Part shown: piece after piece, positions 31,910 through 40,223 of the stretch
How the letters are laid out: each line of letters opens with the position of its first letter
Position numbering within the stretch: the stretch's first letter is position 1
Assembly: GCA_964632395.1 (NCBI GenBank)
Contig: CAZWES010000002.1
Location: 5,999-69,998 of the forward strand
DNA from: CAZWES01 sp964632395
GTDB lineage: Bacteria; Patescibacteriota; Gracilibacteria; Peribacterales; Peribacteraceae
Direction: 5' to 3'
Length of the DNA: 64,000 bases
Made by a program: the position numbers and the translations under genes
The notes under the pieces: generated by a model
What the model was told of the DNA's origin: nothing
The model's input: the letters and a program-made list of their open reading frames with translations, nothing else
Database searches by the model: none

Positions 31910-33649
31910 ATGTCCACCATCACAAAAGTAGCCGGCCCCCTCGTCATCGCAGACGGGATGAAAGAGGCAAAAATGTTCGAAGTCGTTCGTGTTTCCAAGG
32001 AGAAGCTGATGGGCGAAGTGATCGAACTCCATGGAGATGATGCTTCCATTCAGGTTTATGAAGATACCGGTGGAATCGGACCCGGAGAACCTGTTGAGCG
32101 CACAGGGCAGACGATGACTGTGGAGCTTGGCCCAGGCCTAATGGAGATGATCTACGACGGAGTCCAGCGCCCTCTCAAATTGATCGAAGAACATGCAAAA
32201 TCTTCTTACATAAGCCGTGGGATTGATATTCCGGGACTCGATCATAAAAAGAAATGGGATTTTAAAGCAGTCGCAAAAGCTGGTGACAAAGTGGAGGCAG
32301 GTGATGTTCTTGGAGAAGTGGAAGAAACTTCTTTGATCATGCATAAAATAATGGTGCCACCGGGAGTTTCGGGAACTGTTACAAAAATTGAATCGGGGAA
32401 GTTCACGATCGAAGAAGTTGTTGCAACTGTTGATGATAAAAAGATAACGATGTTACAAAAGTGGCCAATTAGAAATCCCCGTCCTTTCAATGCAAAAAAA
32501 GAGCCAATCACACCTCTTACTACCGGAACAAGAATTCTGGATATGCTTTTCCCGATTATGAAGGGTGGAGCCGGTGCAATCCCCGGACCATTCGGCGCAG
32601 GAAAGACTGTTACTCAACAAACTCTCGCAAAATATTGCGACGCACAGGTGATCGTTTATATCGGTTGCGGAGAACGCGGAAATGAGATGACAGACGTACT
32701 TAAGGAATTCCCGGAACTTATTGACCCACATTCAGGAGAACCATTAATGAAACGAACTGTAATGATCGCAAACACATCAAACATGCCCGTAGCCGCACGT
32801 GAGGCTTCCGTGTACACAGGAATCACAATAGCCGAGTACTACCGCGATATGGGCTACCACGTTGCATTGATGGCGGATTCCACATCAAGATGGGCGGAGG
32901 CGATGAGGGAAATGTCCGGGAGGCTGGGAGAAATGCCAGGAGAGGAAGGTTATCCAGCATATCTTGGATCACGCACTGCAGGATTTTATGAGCGTGCTGG
33001 ATATGTTGAATGCCTAGGAAGTGAGAAACGCGAGGGGTCGTTGACGGTGATCGGTGCAGTTTCGCCTCCGGGTGGAGACTTCTCCGAGCCTGTTACACAA
33101 AACACTCTCCGTGTGACCAAAGTCTTCTGGGCACTGGATGCAAAGCTCGCAAACAAGCGCCACTTCCCTGCTATCAACTGGCTGCAGAGCTACTCACTGT
33201 ATCTCGCAAATTTGAGAAAATACGTAACCAAAGAAATTGCAGAAGATTTTATGGATGTGCGTGAGAAAGGTTCCGCACTTTTGCAGGAGGAGGCAAAGCT
33301 GGAGGAAATTGTGCGGCTCGTTGGTGCAGATTCGCTCTCACCAAAGGAGCAGTTGATTCTGGAAGCCGCAAAAGCCATCCGCGAGGACTTCCTGTTCCAG
33401 AATGCGTTTGATGAGGTGGACGCGTATTCTTCCATCCTCAAGCAGTACCGGATTTTGAGGACGATTGTGAAGTTTTACAACGCAGCACTTAACGTCGTTG
33501 ATCAGGAAGAATTTGATTTCGATAAACTGCGCCAAATTCCTGTGCGTGAAAAAATGGTAAAGGCGCATTTGATTCCGGAGGGAGAATGGGAGAAGTTTGA
33601 TGAGATTGAAAGGGAGATTGAGGAACAGGTTTCCGCACTTAAAGCTTAA
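31910..33649 (+). CDS. ntpA: V-type ATPase catalytic subunit A
   Basis: A 579-residue protein with the Walker A loop G-P-F-G-A-G-K-T near residue 230, the catalytic G-C-G-E-R-G-N-E-M, and the S-T-S-R-W-A-E-A-M-R-E segment. The non-homologous insert that marks A subunits (about 110-200) is present. It hydrolyses or makes ATP in the V1 hexamer. Its last codons and the first bases after the stop are duplicated at 33932-33975. Confidence 0.97.
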   Translation: MSTITKVAGPLVIADGMKEAKMFEVVRVSKEKLMGEVIELHGDDASIQVYEDTGGIGPGEPVERTGQTMTVELGPGLMEMIYDGVQRPLKLIEEHAKSSYISRGIDIPGLDHKKKWDFKAVAKAGDKVEAGDVLGEVEETSLIMHKIMVPPGVSGTVTKIESGKFTIEEVVATVDDKKITMLQKWPIRNPRPFNAKKEPITPLTTGTRILDMLFPIMKGGAGAIPGPFGAGKTVTQQTLAKYCDAQVIVYIGCGERGNEMTDVLKEFPELIDPHSGEPLMKRTVMIANTSNMPVAAREASVYTGITIAEYYRDMGYHVALMADSTSRWAEAMREMSGRLGEMPGEEGYPAYLGSRTAGFYERAGYVECLGSEKREGSLTVIGAVSPPGGDFSEPVTQNTLRVTKVFWALDAKLANKRHFPAINWLQSYSLYLANLRKYVTKEIAEDFMDVREKGSALLQEEAKLEEIVRLVGADSLSPKEQLILEAAKAIREDFLFQNAFDEVDAYSSILKQYRILRTIVKFYNAALNVVDQEEFDFDKLRQIPVREKMVKAHLIPEGEWEKFDEIEREIEEQVSALKA

Positions 33650-33662
33650 TTTTTCTATCCAT

Positions 33663-33965
33663 ATGACCTACCAAAAAACAGCAAAGCTCATAGTGCAAGA
33701 CACGGACATTACCGTGATCAGCATCGACAGGGCTAAAGCCCGATTTAGTCATGCGTTAACCCCGGGCTTAAGCCCGGGGTTAACGCATCTGTCACCGTGG
33801 GCTTTAGCCCCCTATAGGCTAAAAAGTTGCAAAGCTAGTGATCAGTCACCATACAAAGGTAAATTTAATTTGGTCGAATTCGACCAAATTAAAAAACTGA
33901 CTTGTTATTACCCCGAATTCGAGGTAATTAGAAATAGAAAACAGATTTCTGCACTTAAATCTTAA
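33663..33965 (+). pseudogene. Open frame made of palindromes with a KilA-N-like start
   Basis: A 100-residue frame. The first 18 residues (T-A-K-L-I-V-Q-D-T-D-I-T-V-I-S-I) resemble the N-terminus of KilA-N/ORF6N proteins. The rest is encoded by perfect palindromes: a 38-bp one centred on GGGCTTAAGCCC (33750-33788), a 30-bp one with GGTCGAATTCGACC (33863-33892), and smaller ones. The last codons copy the 3' end of ntpA (AACAGATTTCTGCACTTAAATCTTAATT against AACAGGTTTCCGCACTTAAAGCTTAATT, given here only in part). It is more likely an insertion scar than a working gene. The KilA-N resemblance is weak. Confidence 0.5.
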
Positions 33966-33983
33966 TTCTTCCCAATTTTCATC

Positions 33984-34316
33984 ATGAGCACTGACGCACC
34001 AACATCGGAAGCCCCAGCGGCGCACCAATCAATCCAACGAGCAATTGATGAGGATGAGTGCACAACTATACCAAAAGAGACTATTCAAACATGGCGCGCA
34101 CTCGATCAAGTAAAACGAGCTGCTCAGGAACTTGTCAGAATATCTCAAGATCCAAGCATTATCAGCGAAGACGGTAAAGTGGATACCGAAGCGTTAGATA
34201 GAGCACAGTGGGCAATAACCAGAGCAGTACGACAAGTTATAGATGCACAAGATCACGCACAACGAATGGAAGAAAGACAGAAAGAACTAGACTCCTCCGA
34301 CTCACCAACCACCTAA
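33984..34316 (+). CDS. Small hypothetical protein inside the V-ATPase operon
   Basis: A 110-residue acidic protein (M-S-T-D-A-P-T-S-E-A-P-A-A) with a helical centre (W-R-A-L-D-Q-V-K-R-A-A-Q-E-L-V-R-I) and a charged tail. No family is recognised. It sits between the A and B subunit genes, which are normally adjacent. Its start has no Shine-Dalgarno sequence. Confidence 0.55.
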   Translation: MSTDAPTSEAPAAHQSIQRAIDEDECTTIPKETIQTWRALDQVKRAAQELVRISQDPSIISEDGKVDTEALDRAQWAITRAVRQVIDAQDHAQRMEERQKELDSSDSPTT

Positions 34317-34319
34317 CCA

Positions 34320-34385
34320 CCTAACTCCCTACTTGCCCGCCGAAGCCCCGAAGGGCGAAGGCGGGACTCCCTAACCTCCCTAAAA
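34320..34385. repeat. Leader shared with ntpA, carrying a GC-rich hairpin
   Basis: The sequence cacctaact..cctccctaaaaaATGTC matches the leader of ntpA (31881-31915), but here a hairpin CCCGCC-GCCC-CGAA-GGGC-GGCGGG (about 34335-34367) is inserted between two copies of ctccct. Confidence 0.7.
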
Positions 34386-34386
34386 A

Positions 34387-35769
34387 ATGTCAACCACTGC
34401 TTACAAAACCGTCAAAGAAATCGCAGACCCACTCGTAATGGTAAAAGATGTCGAAGGCATCACGTACGAGGAACTCGTAGAGATTGAGCTTCCTGATGGA
34501 ACCAAAAAGCTTGGGAAAGTGCTTGAGGCGAGGACTGGCCTTGCAGTCGTTCAGCTTTTCGAAACCACTCAGGGGGTTGGAACAGAAGGTACAAAGGCCA
34601 GGTTCCTCGGGAAAACTTTTGAGCTTGGAGTTACGGAGGATTTGCTTGGGCGCGCATTCTCCGGTGCGGGGAAGCCGATTGATGGAGGGCCAGAGCCGAT
34701 TGCAGAGGCAAGGCGCGATATTAACGGTGCTCCGATCAATCCGTACTCACGTGACTTCCCAAGTGATTTCTACCAAACAGGAGTTAGCACAATTGACGTG
34801 ATGAACACGCTTGTACGAGGACAGAAGCTCCCCATCTTCTCCGGAGCAGGATTGCCGCATAACCAATTGGCTGCACAGATTGCAAGGCAGGCGAAAGTGC
34901 GTGGCAAGGAAGGAAAAGAAGAAAAGTTTGCAGTTGTGTTCGCAGCGATGGGTGTTACGTTTGAAGAGGCGCAGTACTTTAGGAGTGAACTTGAAAAAAC
35001 CGGAGCGCTCGAGCGCGCCATCCTCTTTATAAACACCGCTGCAGACCCCGTGGTTGAGCGAATCGCAACTCCGCGCCTTGCGCTTACTGCTGCAGAATAT
35101 CTTGCATATGATAAAGACTACCATGTGCTTGTGATACTTACGGATATGACCAACTATTGTGAAGCACTGCGTGAGGTTTCTGCCGCACGAAAAGAAGTGC
35201 CGGGCCGCCGTGGGTTCCCTGGGTATATGTACACAGACCTTGCAACAGTCTACGAACGAGCAGGTCGTGTTAAAGGCAAGAATGGATCAATCACACAGGT
35301 GCCAATTTTGACTATGCCAGAGGATGATATTACTCACCCAATTCCAGACTTGACCGGGTACATCACGGAGGGGCAGTTTGTGATCTCACGTGAACTGCAT
35401 GCAAAGGGAATCTATCCGCCAGTGAATGTGCTGCCCTCGCTTTCCAGATTGCAACAGACACTTTCCGGAGAAATGACACGTGATGACAGAAAGAATGTGA
35501 TGGCACAGCTCTTTGCAGCTTACTCGCGTGGTAAGGATGTCCGTGAGCTTGCGGTTATTCTTGGTGAATCAGCTTTGAACGAAACTGATCTAAGCTTCAT
35601 GAAGTTCGCCGATGCGTTTGAAGACAAGTTTGTGCGCCAGGGTGAGCTTGATGATAGATCTCTCGAGGATTCGCTGACGATCGGGTGGGAGCTTTTGAGT
35701 ATGCTTCCGAGAAGTGAATTGAAGCGTGTTAAAGATGAGGAGATTGAAAAATACATGCCTAAGAAATGA
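34387..35769 (+). CDS. ntpB: V-type ATPase subunit B
   Basis: A 460-residue protein, the regulatory nucleotide-binding subunit. It has the family features: [28 protein letters not shown] and [15 protein letters not shown]. As in other B subunits there is no Walker A loop. Length is normal. It alternates with A in the hexamer. Confidence 0.97.
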   Translation: MSTTAYKTVKEIADPLVMVKDVEGITYEELVEIELPDGTKKLGKVLEARTGLAVVQLFETTQGVGTEGTKARFLGKTFELGVTEDLLGRAFSGAGKPIDGGPEPIAEARRDINGAPINPYSRDFPSDFYQTGVSTIDVMNTLVRGQKLPIFSGAGLPHNQLAAQIARQAKVRGKEGKEEKFAVVFAAMGVTFEEAQYFRSELEKTGALERAILFINTAADPVVERIATPRLALTAAEYLAYDKDYHVLVILTDMTNYCEALREVSAARKEVPGRRGFPGYMYTDLATVYERAGRVKGKNGSITQVPILTMPEDDITHPIPDLTGYITEGQFVISRELHAKGIYPPVNVLPSLSRLQQTLSGEMTRDDRKNVMAQLFAAYSRGKDVRELAVILGESALNETDLSFMKFADAFEDKFVRQGELDDRSLEDSLTIGWELLSMLPRSELKRVKDEEIEKYMPKK

Positions 35770-35794
35770 TGAACATACTTTCGATACACCAAAG

Positions 35795-35862
35795 GCGTCA
35801 TGCTAAACAAAATCTTGTAGCGGCAAGGCATTGCCTTGCCGCTACAAAGTTGAACATGACGC
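35795..35862. repeat. Nested palindrome between ntpB and ntpD
   Basis: Outer arms GCGTCATG/CATGACGC enclose a perfect 15-bp stem TTGTAGCGGCAAGGC with a 3-nt loop. It lies 20 bp before the D subunit start, in the middle of the operon, so it could pause or stabilise the transcript. Confidence 0.85.
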
Positions 35863-35881
35863 ATCCCCATCCACAATCGAG

Positions 35882-36523
35882 ATGGCCATTCTAAACGTCA
35901 ACCCCACCCGAATGGCCCTCCTCGACCTAAAACGTCGAGTAAAATCCGCGCAGCGCGGGCACAAACTTTTAAAGGATAAGCAGGATGGATTGATGCAGGC
36001 TTTTATGGAAATAATCCGTGATGCAAAGAGGTTGCGTGAGGACGTGGAAAAAATGCTCGGAGACGCGTTTAAGCAGTTTTTGATAGCCTCCTCGTGGATG
36101 CGAGAATCAGACCTCCGGAACGCACTCAGTAGCCCCCAAGCCAAGCTTTCGCTCTCTGTGAAAACGAAGAATGTGATGAGCGTGCGAATTCCGGAATTCT
36201 CACTCGAAAAATCCGGAACCATAAAAACTTACGGGATGGCGGGGACGAATGCATTTTTGGACGAAGCAATTGATGCCTTTGATGAAGCCTTCGAAACCTT
36301 AATCAACCTCGCACAGATCGAAAAGCAGGCAGAGGCGATGGCAATCGAGCTGGAGACGACTCGACGCAGAGTAAACGCACTGGAGCACAAAATGATTCCT
36401 GACCTCAAGGATACGACCAAATACATCAGATTGAAGCTTGATGAGACCGAACGTGCTGCAATTATTGGGACGATGAAGGTGAAGGCTCAGATTGAGGCTC
36501 AGGAGGCTGCGGTGGCTGTATAA
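35882..36523 (+). CDS. ntpD: V-type ATPase central shaft subunit D
   Basis: A 213-residue protein from M-A-I-L-N-V-N-P-T-R-M-A-L-L-D-L-K. The family opening (P-T-R-M-A-L-L, R-G-H-K-L-L-K-D-K) is present, and the rest is long coiled coil at both ends, forming the rotor shaft. It is the last gene of the operon. The in-frame bases upstream belong to the palindrome and are excluded. Confidence 0.95.
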   Translation: MAILNVNPTRMALLDLKRRVKSAQRGHKLLKDKQDGLMQAFMEIIRDAKRLREDVEKMLGDAFKQFLIASSWMRESDLRNALSSPQAKLSLSVKTKNVMSVRIPEFSLEKSGTIKTYGMAGTNAFLDEAIDAFDEAFETLINLAQIEKQAEAMAIELETTRRRVNALEHKMIPDLKDTTKYIRLKLDETERAAIIGTMKVKAQIEAQEAAVAV

Positions 36524-36524
36524 A

Positions 36525-36818
36525 CTAGCTTGGACTTTCCTCCGGAAGTTCTATCCCTGGATTCCATTTTCGAATTTCACCATACGTAAAAACATCTGTA
36601 GGAAACTCTTGAAGCTCAGAAATTTCTCTTTCGTTACCAAATTTGCGACGATTTACGCCATCAAAAGCAACCTTACACAGCTTTTTCTCGGGATGTACGA
36701 GCATCATCAATGCAATACTATCTCTTACTTTGATCATTATCATATTGACTTGAAAAAAGTCATCATTGGCAGGACCAACTATTTCTACCTTAGGTGGTTC
36801 TTGTACTTCATTTTCCAT
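36525..36818 (-). CDS. Hypothetical protein
   Basis: A 97-residue protein (M-E-N-E-V-Q-E-P-P-K-V-E-I-V-G) ending directly against the ntpD stop. It has a beta-rich middle (M-I-M-I-K-V-R-D-S-I-A-L-M-M-L-V) and a Pro-rich end. The family is unknown. A duplicated fragment of rplT lies just upstream. Confidence 0.5.
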   Translation of the reverse strand: MENEVQEPPKVEIVGPANDDFFQVNMIMIKVRDSIALMMLVHPEKKLCKVAFDGVNRRKFGNEREISELQEFPTDVFTYGEIRKWNPGIELPEESPS

Positions 36819-36830
36819 TGCTGCACATTT

Positions 36831-36922
36831 CTACTCCCATCCCATCACCTCCGCAACCACTTTCTCAAAGACTTTCGGCTCGTGTATCACAAGCTCAGAA
36901 AGCACCCTGCAGCTGAGTTCGG
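36831..36922 (-). pseudogene. Duplicated 3' end of rplT
   Basis: Read on the minus strand, this encodes R-V-L-S-E-L-V-I-H-E-P-K-V-F-E-K-V-V-A-E-V-M-G, about 20 of 24 residues identical to the C-terminus of the L20 protein at 38370. It has no start and ends at a TAG after two extra residues. Together with the real rplT end it brackets the prepilin/LamG gene. Confidence 0.85.
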
Positions 36923-36935
36923 CATTTTATCGCCC

Positions 36936-38357
36936 CTACCCCTTCCCACCAGCAATATTAGATATCTCCGTAGGAGTTAGTACACGATTGTATACACGTA
37001 TATCGGAGAGGACGCCATCCCAGGTGTTATTGTTATTATCATACGCACGGCCAATCGAATCGATTATGAACGATGTACTCCCGCCGGAGTAATCCCCGGC
37101 CACAGCGTACGACACCCCGTCAACATATCCCTCAAACACCGAGCCATTCCACAAAAGAACAACATGATGCCACGCACCCTTATTGCTATTCATGTTGTAA
37201 TTCACACTGAAGTACTCGTCATTATCCAGATAATTACGCATAGATGGACTTCTGTGGTAAATACGGTTTTTTTCGACTCCGTCCTGACCCATAACCACTC
37301 TGTTATTCGTATCCTGATACGCCCAGTAAGAAATGGCCCACGAACTTGAGCCATTTACAGACAATGTGACTGGCGTGCCGAGCAGAACACGATCACTCTT
37401 ATCGCCGGTATTGCCAAAGAATTCCAGGGCACTGGATACATTCAATCCCGTTGGCACATTTGCAACCCAAGATGTTCCCGGGTCCATATCCGTTAATGTT
37501 CCATCGTTTCCTCCAATATCATCACTGGCAGTCGTTCCCTCTCCGTCATCAAAGACCCAGCGATGCAGAATATCTGTCAAAATTATATCTGTTTCGAAAT
37601 TCCACGTTGCACCATCAGATATTCCAGCAAAGTTGTTGGATGCAAGATCGGCAAATGCAGTGTTATCAATCTCGATAAAGTAAGACGTGTCGTACTCCAG
37701 CTCGGATGACGGATTAATTGTAATCGTATCAGTCCCGTCACCGCTAATTTGTGCTGATGTAACATCAATTGCCTCAAAAACGGAACTATCTTCTGTGCGT
37801 TTGATAGTAACGTTGCCGGTTTGCTTTGTAATAGCTTCATCAAACGTGATTACAAAACTACTAGAAATGCCCACATTTGCTGCATCATCCACCGGAGAAA
37901 AAGTTAGGATAGCTGGAGCTTCCCCTCCCTCCTGACCTATGTAGAGAGCAATGGCGAAGGCGCGGCCGACCTGCCTATACGCAGCGTAGCCTGTATGCTT
38001 AACATTTAGCTCCAGCCTGTCTACAGGAAGCTCGCCAACATAATCCGGAACAAGTTCATCAAAATTCACGCATGAGGGGTCCGTTACAGTCAATCTGCAT
38101 ATAGGAGTTTTGTTCTCTTCCCCCTCGAGAAGGGTTTTATCACCGGGGAGTCTCTCATTAGCAATTAAATACTGAAACATCGCATTTGTGAGTTGTTTCT
38201 CATTGTTCTTGCGTACTACATCCCTGGAGCTGGCCAGATTTCTTATGGGATCTATCGCCACTATGGTAACGGCCGCAAGAACCGCCACTACTCCTATCAA
38301 AAGTAGAAGCTCAACAAGCGTGAATCCAAAGCGGCGATGGCGCAAATGATTATGCAA
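36936..38357 (-). CDS. Type IV prepilin-like protein with Big_5 and LamG domains
   Basis: A 473-residue protein. It starts with a type IV prepilin signal: basic residues, then G-F-T-L-V-E-L-L-L-L-I-G-V-V-A-V-L-A-A, with the cleavage Gly and the Glu at +5. Residues about 155-255 form an SbsA/Big_5 Ig-like domain (S-P-V-D-D-A-A-N-V-G-I, F-D-E-A-I). Residues about 265-470 form a LamG/concanavalin-like domain (H-R-W-V-F-D-D-G-E-G, I-S-Y-W-A-Y-Q-D, W-H-H-V-V-L). It may be a minor pilin exposing an adhesive sugar-binding tip. It begins 12 bp after rplT, behind the ribosomal operon, and a copy of the rplT end follows it. Confidence 0.88.
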   Translation of the reverse strand: MHNHLRHRRFGFTLVELLLLIGVVAVLAAVTIVAIDPIRNLASSRDVVRKNNEKQLTNAMFQYLIANERLPGDKTLLEGEENKTPICRLTVTDPSCVNFDELVPDYVGELPVDRLELNVKHTGYAAYRQVGRAFAIALYIGQEGGEAPAILTFSPVDDAANVGISSSFVITFDEAITKQTGNVTIKRTEDSSVFEAIDVTSAQISGDGTDTITINPSSELEYDTSYFIEIDNTAFADLASNNFAGISDGATWNFETDIILTDILHRWVFDDGEGTTASDDIGGNDGTLTDMDPGTSWVANVPTGLNVSSALEFFGNTGDKSDRVLLGTPVTLSVNGSSSWAISYWAYQDTNNRVVMGQDGVEKNRIYHRSPSMRNYLDNDEYFSVNYNMNSNKGAWHHVVLLWNGSVFEGYVDGVSYAVAGDYSGGSTSFIIDSIGRAYDNNNNTWDGVLSDIRVYNRVLTPTEISNIAGGKG

Positions 38358-38369
38358 AACAGAAGTATC

Positions 38370-38714
38370 TTACCCCATCACTTCATCAACTACCTTCCCG
38401 AAGACTTCCGGCTCGTGTATTGCAAGCTCAGAAAGGACCTTTCGGTTGATTTCGATTTTCTTTTCCTCTGCCGCCCGTATAAATCTGCTGTACATAAATC
38501 CATGCCCACGCAGTGCTGCGTTCAGTCGTGTAATCCATAATCGACGGAACTCGCGCTTCTTCCTTTTGCGATCGCGATATGCATTCTGCCCTGCTTTCAT
38601 CACAGCCTCCTTTGCTTTCTTGATTGTCTTGTGACGAAGCCCGCGATAGCCCTTGGCCTGCTTTAGGAGCTTTTTGTGTCGCCTGTGACTGGTGGTACCG
38701 CGTGTAACTCTCAT
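38370..38714 (-). CDS. rplT: 50S ribosomal protein L20
   Basis: A 114-residue protein with the L20 pattern [23 protein letters not shown], binding 23S rRNA early in assembly. Length is typical. The start overlaps the rpmI stop (TAATG). The C-terminal sequence [14 protein letters not shown] is repeated, diverged, at 36831. Confidence 0.97.
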   Translation of the reverse strand: MRVTRGTTSHRRHKKLLKQAKGYRGLRHKTIKKAKEAVMKAGQNAYRDRKRKKREFRRLWITRLNAALRGHGFMYSRFIRAAEEKKIEINRKVLSELAIHEPEVFGKVVDEVMG

Positions 38715-38911
38715 TATTTATTCGGGATAAGACGAGCAAGGTTCTTGAGTTCTTTGTTGCAGGAAGGCGTAAGCGTGCGCGAAAGCCTCTTCTGCCTTTT
38801 GCTCTTCTGCTGAAGCAAATGGTTCTTGCAGGCCTTTTTTACCACAATACGGCCGGAACCTGTCCTACGGGTCCGTTTTTTGGTGCCACTGTGGGTCTTC
38901 ATCTTTGGCAT
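38714..38911 (-). CDS. rpmI: 50S ribosomal protein L35
   Basis: A 65-residue basic protein starting [13 protein letters not shown], the standard L35 opening. The upstream in-frame extension is rejected because it does not match. It lies between infC and rplT as in most bacteria. Confidence 0.95.
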   Translation of the reverse strand: MPKMKTHSGTKKRTRRTGSGRIVVKKACKNHLLQQKSKRQKRLSRTLTPSCNKELKNLARLIPNK

Positions 38912-38959
38912 TGCCGGGGCATGGTAGAGGATTCCAGAGGTTATTGGAAGGAAAAAGGC

Positions 38960-39118
38960 CATATTGTTATATTGCTATAGGATTATATTGTTCGCCTGTC
39001 CGACCATCGGGCGGGCAGAGCGAGTTAATTAGCACTTGCTTTTCCTGCCAACCCCAATACCCGCAAAGCAGTCAAGGATCGCTCTGTCGAACAATATAGC
39101 AATATAACAATATAACCA
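38960..39118. repeat. Inverted repeat in the infC-rpmI spacer
   Basis: Outer arms of ttatattgctatagg / caatatagcaatataac words enclose a GC-rich part with its own stem (CAGAGCGA/TCGCTCTG, 39013-39091). The same outer words and a related GC core occur at 52703. The L20/L35 leader of other bacteria is an autoregulatory RNA; whether this structure plays that part is open. Confidence 0.75.
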
Positions 39119-39143
39119 ATGCACACAATCAACCCCCACCTCA

Positions 39144-39674
39144 CTATTTCTTCGCCTTCACAATCACCATAAATTGGTTGCCCTGCCGCCGCATCGGCTG
39201 CTCAATTTCTGAGACATCGGAAAGCTCCTGTACAAAAGCATGCAATTTTTCTTTCGCGTAATCCTGATTCGTAAACTCGCGACCACGTAATCGGACGGCA
39301 ATTTTGACCAAGTGACGATCACCAAGAAACTTACGAGCCTGACCTGCAAGCCGCTCCAGATCGTGCTTATCCGTACGAAATCCGAAGCGCACCATTTTTA
39401 CTTCTGTCTGCTTGGAGTGCGCACGCTGTTTCTTTTCTTTTTTCTGGAGCTGATAGAGGTACGATCCACGATCCAGAATCTTGCACACCGGAGGTTTGGC
39501 ATTTGGGGAAACTTCTATCAAATCCAGCTCCTGTTCCTGCGCCATTTTGATTGCCTCCTCAAGCGGAAGAACATCCTGCCCCTTTTCCGAAACAAGGCGT
39601 ACCTCACGCGCGCGGATCTGATTATTGATACGGAATTTGGGCTGTGGTCTCCTGAAAGGTCTGCGAAATGGCAT
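39144..39674 (-). CDS. infC: Translation initiation factor IF-3
   Basis: A 176-residue protein with the IF-3 N domain (R-I-N-N-Q-I-R-A-R-E-V-R-L-V) and C domain (V-R-F-G-F-R-T-D-K-H-D-L-E). It binds 30S and checks the start codon. The start here is ATG; many bacteria use AUU for autoregulation, which is not seen. It heads the infC-rpmI-rplT operon. Confidence 0.97.
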   Translation of the reverse strand: MPFRRPFRRPQPKFRINNQIRAREVRLVSEKGQDVLPLEEAIKMAQEQELDLIEVSPNAKPPVCKILDRGSYLYQLQKKEKKQRAHSKQTEVKMVRFGFRTDKHDLERLAGQARKFLGDRHLVKIAVRLRGREFTNQDYAKEKLHAFVQELSDVSEIEQPMRRQGNQFMVIVKAKK

Positions 39675-39752
39675 TTATGGATATGGGGGGATAACTCAAA
39701 GGAAATACTAGACCTCTGCAAGCGGTACAGTCAACGCAATACAGAAGGATAC

Positions 39753-40223
39753 CTATTCGCCGCCAGCCACCTTGGGTTCGCGTATTTCCGGCCACGCTTC
39801 CCACCAAACATCTATTTGCCTGTAAACAGGTATCAGCAGAAGAACGAAGAAAATAATGCCAATTCCAATGCATATTACAAATACCTTCCATGTAGACATA
39901 TCGCCCACGGAAGTCATGTAGTAGTAGACACCGCGAATCAGGAAGAAAATCACAAGCCATATAAAGAACGTAAGCCCTATCTCCACAAGCATCCACCAGT
40001 CGTTAACAGCAAATGAATTAATAAAACTGGCAATCGCATATCCCTTCGGGAAAATAATCAGCCAGGAAACAGGATACAAATATCCAAAAAACGGGTCATG
40101 GTGCAGTCCGCCTAAAATGTAAATGAGTGATATAAGCAGGATTGCAGCAATCGCAATTTGCAACACAAACCCCCCTCTGGTGCTCAATCTTCTCACGGTA
40201 GAAGATGCTACTCCTTTATTCAA
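39753..40223 (-). CDS. Hypothetical membrane protein
   Basis: A 156-residue protein with four membrane segments (L-Q-I-A-I-A-A-I-L-L-I-S-L-I-Y-I-L-G, W-L-I-I-F-P, I-G-L-T-F-F-I-W-L-V-I-F-F-L, F-V-I-C-I-G-I-G-I-I-F-F-V-L-L). Its start overlaps the pgl stop, so it is probably the last gene of the zwf-orphan-pgl transcript. I do not recognise the family. Confidence 0.65.
   Translation of the reverse strand: MNKGVASSTVRRLSTRGGFVLQIAIAAILLISLIYILGGLHHDPFFGYLYPVSWLIIFPKGYAIASFINSFAVNDWWMLVEIGLTFFIWLVIFFLIRGVYYYMTSVGDMSTWKVFVICIGIGIIFFVLLLIPVYRQIDVWWEAWPEIREPKVAGGE

Noticed and set aside
33663..33965. A genuine V-ATPase small subunit between A and B
   Set aside because: Most of the frame is made of perfect palindromes and a copied gene end.
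39312..40016. Plus-strand frame of 234 codons
   Set aside because: It covers infC and the membrane-protein gene in antisense and shows no protein-like pattern.
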